DNA of 64,000 bases. Origin: Oscillospiraceae bacterium. GTDB lineage: Bacteria; Bacillota; Clostridia; Oscillospirales; CAG-272. Every line of letters starts with the position of its first letter. The stretch's first letter is position 1. The position numbers and the translations under genes were made by a program. A model generated the notes under the pieces. It saw only the letters and a program-made list of their open reading frames with translations. It was not told where the DNA came from and did not search any database. The stretch is from positions 1 to 64,000 of the forward strand of contig SVSJ01000005.1 in the NCBI GenBank assembly GCA_015064355.1, in the 5' to 3' direction. This document shows positions 59,747-64,000 of the stretch, one piece after another.

Positions 59747-61435
59747 TCAAATCTTTTCAGCCATTGCTGTGATTCTTGCTTTTACTTTTTCTTCTCCGAG
59801 GATCTGCATTACTGCGTACATATCGGGAGAGTTCATTTTACCTGTTACTGCAATACGGAGGAACATTGATACGTCACCTACGTTGCCCTTGAATGCGTCG
59901 GGATCGGCCTTGTATGCCTTCATATCGGGGGTGTAGCCGATAGAAGTACCGATCTCCTGGATCTTACCGAACCAGGTGTTCATGTCATCCGCAGGATCGA
60001 ATGTTTCGATAAACTTATCATAAACTGCCTTGATGTCAGCCCGGTCGAACTTTTCGGGGATCTGATCTTCGATCTTGAAGAGACTATCGTAGAAGAAGCC
60101 GATGAAGGGCTTAACGTCAGCAAGTGTTGCGAAGTCCTTTCTGGGCTTCTTGCCGCCTCTGCCGATAGAAAAGATCTTCTTTGCGTACTCTGGATCAGCT
60201 GTGAGAAGAGCACCGAACTCGGGGTCGAACTCGTTTGCCCAGTCTGCGGTCTTTTCGTAGATCTCCTCTGCTGTCATCTTGGAGAGCACGTTCTTTGATA
60301 CGTCTGTAAGCTTGTTAAAGTCAAGGAGGCATCCGGAAACGCTCATCTTTTTGATAGAGAACGGGAAATCTGTAGGCTTCTTATCGGGATTCTGTGCGTG
60401 CCATTCCTCGTAGTTGGAATTAAGAAGGGTCATAACGTACTCGGTTACGCAGGAATCTGTGTATCCCATTTCGCGGTAGTCCTCAACGTTTGCGCCCATG
60501 TCGCGCTTGGACAGCTTTTTCTTGTTGCCGTTTTCGTCAAGACGCATGATCTGCGCGATGTGCATATACTTGGGAAGCTTGAATCCGAGGAAATTAAAGA
60601 GCATTATATGTCTCGGCAGGCTGGGGAGCCATTCTTCACCGCGGACCACGTGAGTTGTTCCCATAAGGTGATCGTCGATAGCGTGTGCGAAGTGGTATGT
60701 GGGAATACCGTCGCTCTTGAGAAGAACTTCGTCCTTGTCGTTTTCGGGAAGCTCAAGGTTGCCCTTTACAAGGTCAGTGAACTTGATCTTCTTTTCAGGA
60801 TCCCCGTCAGCCAGCATACGGAGCACGAACTTGTCACCATTCTTAAGGTGTTCTTCAACCTCTTCTATGGTGAACTCGCGCATCTTCAGCATTTCTGCCT
60901 TCTGTGCAGCTTCCATCTCCGCTGTCCATTCGCGGGATTTAACCTCTGCCTTCTTGTCGGTTTCCTTCAGTGCGTCAAGCTCTTCTTCTGTGGTGAATAC
61001 GGGATAAGCTTTACCCTGCTGCACCATCCATTTTGCGTAAACGTGGTATATTTCCTTACGGTTGCTCTGCTTATAAGGGCCATATGCACCGTTGTCGATA
61101 ACGTTATCGTTTTCGTCAAGAGCCGCGCCCTCGTCAAAGGTAATACCGAACTTTGCGGTAGTTTTGATCATTCCAACAGCCGCGCCGTCAACCTCACGCT
61201 TAGAGTCTGTGTCCTCGATTCTGAGATAGAAAACACCGCCGGACTGTCGTGCAAGTCTTTCACAAACAGTTGCCGGGAACAGAGTTCCAAGGTGTACAAA
61301 TCCTGTGGGGCTGGGTGCGATTCTCGTTACCTTTGCTCCCTCGGGCAGATTGCGGGGGGGATATTTTGCTTCGATGTCTTCCCTGGTCATGGTGACGTGG
61401 GGGAAAAGCAGGTCGGCAAGACGATTGTAGTCCAT
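59747..61435 (-). CDS. gltX: Glutamyl-tRNA synthetase
   Basis: 562 residues, class I. The HIGH motif is in RIAPSPTGFVHLGTLFPA (here HLGT), RIEDTDSKREV follows, GIPTYHFAHAIDDHLMGTTHVVRGEEWLPSLPRHI is the bacterial GluRS signature, and KKLSKRD is the KMSKS equivalent. The protein is longer than average (about 480), with extra residues around EELDALKETDKKAEVKSREWTAEMEAAQKAE and near the C-terminus. It charges tRNA-Glu. ATGGAG precedes the start. First gene of the gltX-glnS unit. Confidence 0.95.
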   Translation of the reverse strand: MDYNRLADLLFPHVTMTREDIEAKYPPRNLPEGAKVTRIAPSPTGFVHLGTLFPATVCERLARQSGGVFYLRIEDTDSKREVDGAAVGMIKTTAKFGITFDEGAALDENDNVIDNGAYGPYKQSNRKEIYHVYAKWMVQQGKAYPVFTTEEELDALKETDKKAEVKSREWTAEMEAAQKAEMLKMREFTIEEVEEHLKNGDKFVLRMLADGDPEKKIKFTDLVKGNLELPENDKDEVLLKSDGIPTYHFAHAIDDHLMGTTHVVRGEEWLPSLPRHIMLFNFLGFKLPKYMHIAQIMRLDENGNKKKLSKRDMGANVEDYREMGYTDSCVTEYVMTLLNSNYEEWHAQNPDKKPTDFPFSIKKMSVSGCLLDFNKLTDVSKNVLSKMTAEEIYEKTADWANEFDPEFGALLTADPEYAKKIFSIGRGGKKPRKDFATLADVKPFIGFFYDSLFKIEDQIPEKFDRADIKAVYDKFIETFDPADDMNTWFGKIQEIGTSIGYTPDMKAYKADPDAFKGNVGDVSMFLRIAVTGKMNSPDMYAVMQILGEEKVKARITAMAEKI

Positions 61436-61497
61436 ATCTATTCTCCATTCGATATTAATTTCTTCAAAATAAGCTTTACTAGATATTTAACTTGATT

Positions 61498-61526
61498 ATT
61501 ATACCACATTTTTTCTGATTCGTCTA
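61498..61526 (-). promoter_or_regulatory. Promoter of gltX-glnS
   Basis: Minus strand TAGACG (61521-61526), 17 bases, TATAAT (61498-61503), with TGG before the -10. The leader of about 60 bases is too short for a T-box. Confidence 0.75.
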
Positions 61527-61641
61527 TATTAATATTCCATATTTTTTAGATTTATATCAGGTTTTGTTTGGTTCAATACTCAAAATTGGCGGGGAAAGTA
61601 AATATTTTTTACTTTATTTGCTCATATATTGTCGTGCACGC

Positions 61642-61670
61642 TTGATTTTTGTTATTTTATGTGATAGAAT
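61642..61670 (+). promoter_or_regulatory. Promoter of the DivIVA-domain gene
   Basis: TTGATT (61642-61647), 17 bases, TAGAAT (61665-61670), in TGTGATAGAAT. It matches the element before the HAAS-domain gene base for base in both hexamers. GGAGG follows at 61699. Confidence 0.7.
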
Positions 61671-61708
61671 ATAGTGAATAAATGTTTACATTAATTTTGG
61701 AGGTATCT

Positions 61709-62764
61709 ATGTCAAGCGAAACCACAAAAATGTTCAGAACCCAGATGGGCGGATTCAACCGTGACGACGTTAACAATTACATCAAAGAAACAGATCTCAA
61801 GCATTCCGAAGAGATATCTGCTCTCCGCAGTCAGCTTGATGAAATCGAATCTAAAGTTAATGATCTTGCAACACAGTGCATTGACCTTGAAGAGGTAAGC
61901 AACAGCCTTATCTCCGAAAAGGAAGCGGCTCTGAAGCGTGCTGATGAAGCAATTGAGGCTCTTTCCGAAAAGGATAAACTTATCGCGGAGCTTGAAAAGA
62001 AGGCAGACTTCTACAAGAGTGAGGCTGAAGCTCAGATCAACGTAATGAACGAGCTGAAGATAGAAACCAAGCGGCTTGCAGCAGAGCTTGAATCTGCTAA
62101 CAATGCTGACACTGATTCCACTGCTGATGAAATCGCAAGACTTACTGCGCTCAATGAAGAAAAGGACGCAATTATTGTAAGCCTCAACGACGAGATCGAG
62201 AGAGTAAATGCGGAGAACATTGCTCTTGCGGAAAGCTCCAAAAATGCTATCGCAAATTCTCGCATGGGAGATATTACCGACACCACGAGTAATGCATACA
62301 AGCTTGACACCTACAACAAGATCAGCGCACAGCTCGGAGATATTCTCATTAACGCAAACCGTAATGCCGACGAAATCGTTTCCACGGCTCGCGAAAATGC
62401 AAATCAGATTTTGATGGAAGCGGAGCTTGAAGGTGCAAAGAAGAAAGAGGACGCTATTCTTGAAGCAATGTCCCTTCGTGAAAAAATCGAACTCATTTCT
62501 GATGAGGTTGTTCTTGCAGTAAATGAGGATCTTACGGGCAGTATTGAAGGCTGCATGAAGGAAATCTCCACCTGCATTGATGATATGAAGTACGAGATTC
62601 AGACCATGATGACTAAGCTCAGTACACGTTCTGACGAGATCAACCAGAAGCTCTCATATTATCGCGCAAACGCCGCAGAGAGTGTAAGCAAAAAGGTAGC
62701 AGATATGGAGTTCGAATATACAAATCTGCTCTCTGATAATTCCGGAGACGAGAACAATGACTGA
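61709..62764 (+). CDS. DivIVA-domain coiled-coil protein
   Basis: 351 residues from the ATG at 61709, five bases after GGAGGT; the track start is nine codons upstream and lacks a site. The N-terminus MFRTQMGGFNRDDVNNYIKETDLKH fits the DivIVA/GpsB membrane-binding domain. Long coiled coils follow (about 35-185, ISALRSQLDEIESKVNDLATQCIDLEEV...), then a GDITDTTSNAYKLDTYNKISAQLGDILINANRNADEIV segment typical of DivIVA-like proteins of Clostridia, and a second coil. It probably marks curved membrane or cell poles and septa. Its stop overlaps the next gene by 8 bases. Confidence 0.88.
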   Translation: MSSETTKMFRTQMGGFNRDDVNNYIKETDLKHSEEISALRSQLDEIESKVNDLATQCIDLEEVSNSLISEKEAALKRADEAIEALSEKDKLIAELEKKADFYKSEAEAQINVMNELKIETKRLAAELESANNADTDSTADEIARLTALNEEKDAIIVSLNDEIERVNAENIALAESSKNAIANSRMGDITDTTSNAYKLDTYNKISAQLGDILINANRNADEIVSTARENANQILMEAELEGAKKKEDAILEAMSLREKIELISDEVVLAVNEDLTGSIEGCMKEISTCIDDMKYEIQTMMTKLSTRSDEINQKLSYYRANAAESVSKKVADMEFEYTNLLSDNSGDENND

Positions 62765-63641
62765 TTTTGACCGAAAGCTCGGCCAAAAGATACGGGAGGT
62801 ACGCATAGCAAAAGGTATAACCCAGCGGGAGCTTGCAGGAGACAAGATCACAAGGAATATGCTGAGCCTTATTGAGAGCGGCAACGCTTCCCCCTCCATA
62901 TCAACTCTCAGCTATCTGGCAAAGAGGTTGCAGACCCCTACCGGATACTTCTTCGTTACAACTGACGAAGAGGAGGGCTTGTTCAACAAACTTCTTATGA
63001 TTGAAGAGCTGAAAGCCTTATTTAATGACGGAGATTATGCCGGATGCGAAGCTCTTATCAATTCCCTGCCCCCATCCGCTTGTGATGACGAGGTAAATTA
63101 CATATTGGCCGTGTCAGAGCTCAACCTGTCAACGGAATGTGCCGCTGAATTCAATATGCGAAAAGCTGCTGAACGGCTGGCAAAGGCGGAGGTGCTTTCG
63201 TCAAATTCCATTTACTGCGGTGAGCAGTTCTCCCTTGCCGTCGAGTTCTACAGTGAGCTTTACCGGGAGCTTTGCAGCACGGAAATATCGCGGGTGCTTT
63301 GCTCCACAAAGGCAAGCGGAGATTACGTACCCCACGAAATGATCGAGTATTTCTGCGTGCTGAAGCTTCTTTATCAAGGGGAGGAATCGCAGATCAACCT
63401 GCCTCGCGGCTCATATTACGAAAAGCACGTGACTGCCCTTGAATTATATATGGACGGGCGCGTTACGGAGGCTTTAAAGAGGCTGAATAATCTGGCTGAG
63501 GACTCGTCTCTTCCCTACTTTATGCAGTTTCGCGTGTTGACTGATCTTGAAAACGCCGCCAATGTTACAGGAGACGTGCGTATTGCGTATATCGCTTCAA
63601 AACGAAAGCTTGAGCTTATTGAAAAGTATAAGGTTAACTAA
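62757..63641 (+). CDS. XRE-type HTH regulator with TPR-like C-terminal domain
   Basis: 294 residues. The N-terminal helix-turn-helix (about 5-62) reads LGQKIREVRIAKGITQRELAGDKITRNMLSLIESGNASPSISTLSYLAKRL. The rest is helical and repeat-like (AGCEALINSLPPSACDDEVNYILAVSELN; KHVTALELYMDGRVTEALKRLNNLAEDSS), fitting TPR regulators of the RRNPP type that bind peptides or partner proteins. The ATG lies inside the end of the divIVA-domain gene (8-base overlap), so translation is coupled. The regulated genes are unknown; a terminator follows. Confidence 0.88.
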   Translation: MTDFDRKLGQKIREVRIAKGITQRELAGDKITRNMLSLIESGNASPSISTLSYLAKRLQTPTGYFFVTTDEEEGLFNKLLMIEELKALFNDGDYAGCEALINSLPPSACDDEVNYILAVSELNLSTECAAEFNMRKAAERLAKAEVLSSNSIYCGEQFSLAVEFYSELYRELCSTEISRVLCSTKASGDYVPHEMIEYFCVLKLLYQGEESQINLPRGSYYEKHVTALELYMDGRVTEALKRLNNLAEDSSLPYFMQFRVLTDLENAANVTGDVRIAYIASKRKLELIEKYKVN

Positions 63642-63647
63642 AAACAA

Positions 63648-63676
63648 AAAAGTGACTGAGTTATTCAGCCACTTTT
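63648..63676. terminator. Convergent terminator between the XRE gene and polA
   Basis: AAAAGTGACTGA / TCAGCCACTTTT with one mismatch and loop GTTAT, T-rich to the right and A-rich to the left, serving both strands. Confidence 0.85.
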
Positions 63677-63681
63677 ATTTT

Positions 63682-64000
63682 TTATTTTGCATCGTACCAG
63701 GTCTCGCCGATTCCGAAGTCAGCGGTAAGGGGCACTGCCACCTTTACTGCGTTTTCCATTTCACGGACAAGGATCTCAGCCGCAAGGTCAGCCGAGTCCG
63801 CTTTGGCCTCAACGATCAGCTCGTCGTGGACCTGCATAATAAGTCTCGCGTCGATCCCCGATTCCTTTAATGCACGGCTCACGTTGATCATGGCGATCTT
63901 GATAACGTCTGCGGCTGTTCCCTGGATAGGGCTGTTCATCGCAACACGCTCGCCGAATGCCTGCAGATTCCTGTTCTTTGACGCAAGCTCGGGAATATTT
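63682..64000 (-). CDS. polA: DNA polymerase I, C-terminal end (cut by window edge)
   Basis: 106 codons are in the window; the frame continues past base 64000. NIPELASKNRNLQAFGERVAMNSPIQGTAADVIKIAMI is the O-helix-downstream region of family A polymerases, and MQVHDELIVEA is motif C with the catalytic His-Asp-Glu. The end DFGIGETWYDAK is the usual C-terminus. The ORF-track entry starts at an internal Met (63939). It fills gaps and removes primers. It faces the divIVA-xre operon; coaE, its usual downstream neighbour in Clostridia, is not next to it. Confidence 0.95.
   Translation of the reverse strand, partial: NIPELASKNRNLQAFGERVAMNSPIQGTAADVIKIAMINVSRALKESGIDARLIMQVHDELIVEAKADSADLAAEILVREMENAVKVAVPLTADFGIGETWYDAK

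Noticed and set aside
60398-61495. 365-residue plus-strand ORF over gltX
   Set aside because: Antisense shadow; Cys/Phe/Val-rich sequence without domain features, lying opposite a complete synthetase.
1-64000. CRISPR arrays, insertion sequences, prophage, rRNA or replication origin
   Set aside because: No regularly spaced repeats, transposase or integrase motifs, rRNA-like stretches or DnaA-box clusters were seen by eye; the three beta-helix genes are the only long repeats.

Overview
The window looks like chromosome of an anaerobic, spore-forming Clostridia (Oscillospiraceae/Ruminococcaceae-like) bacterium. The evidence is dipicolinate synthase genes (dpaA/dpaB), SpoIID and YpeB-like proteins, a 2[4Fe-4S] ferredoxin, acetate kinase, a MecA-like adaptor, Gram-positive style promoters (TTGACA-17-TATAAT) with strong GGAGG ribosome sites, and the Firmicutes gene order holB-ricT-trmN6-rsmI-metG-tatD. 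I see no phage, insertion sequence, CRISPR array or rRNA. The identification is inferred from gene content, not from a marker search.

Layout. 1-7254: three tandem secreted beta-helix paralogues, the first cut by the window edge, separated by near-identical terminator/promoter cassettes. 7269-12450 (minus): an O-acetylation pair (MBOAT plus DHHW/AlgJ-like protein), a lipoprotein, a DUF1540 protein and a CapA-like protein that seems to have lost its metal ligands. 12451-14873 (minus): dpaB, dpaA behind a sigma-K-like promoter, and a PepSY/YpeB-like membrane protein. 14909-22462 (plus): holB, ricT, ferredoxin, trmN6, rsmI, metG, tatD and a TatD-associated radical SAM protein. 22444-27279: tmcAL and ackA, then an AraC regulator divergent from a Gfo/Idh/MocA oxidoreductase, with 21-bp-spaced direct repeats at the shared promoter.

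27278-32671 (minus): a response regulator, a short-loop histidine kinase, a fused MacB-type ABC exporter and a PgsA-like transferase. 32931-36062: two zinc-ribbon membrane proteins, one with leucine-rich repeats, and a MecA-like adaptor. 36063-41136 (minus): pcrA-proS-rodA. 41315-44764: an AGCS symporter facing a DUF6179/DUF6323 pair, and trmB. 44933-49654: a HAAS/DUF1700-like plus DUF4097-like pair, a TSCPD protein, and SpoIID/LytB with an exported partner. 49810-57652 (minus): prfA-tsaC-parC-like-sanA, an M18 aminopeptidase, and coaE-slt. 57808-61435 (minus): tRNA-Lys, glnS and gltX. 61709-63641 (plus): a DivIVA-domain protein overlapped by an XRE/TPR regulator. 63682-64000: the C-terminal end of polA.

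Most of the window is housekeeping: translation, tRNA modification, replication and repair, and cell wall. The parts most worth following are the beta-helix array with its repeated control region, the degenerate CapA, the DUF6179/DUF6323 pair, the SpoIID gene with an acidic insertion and an overlapping exported partner, the ferredoxin inside the ric cluster, and the DivIVA-XRE pair. Several ORF-track starts are wrong because in-frame extensions run through promoters or ribosome sites. I corrected these and give the reason in each entry.
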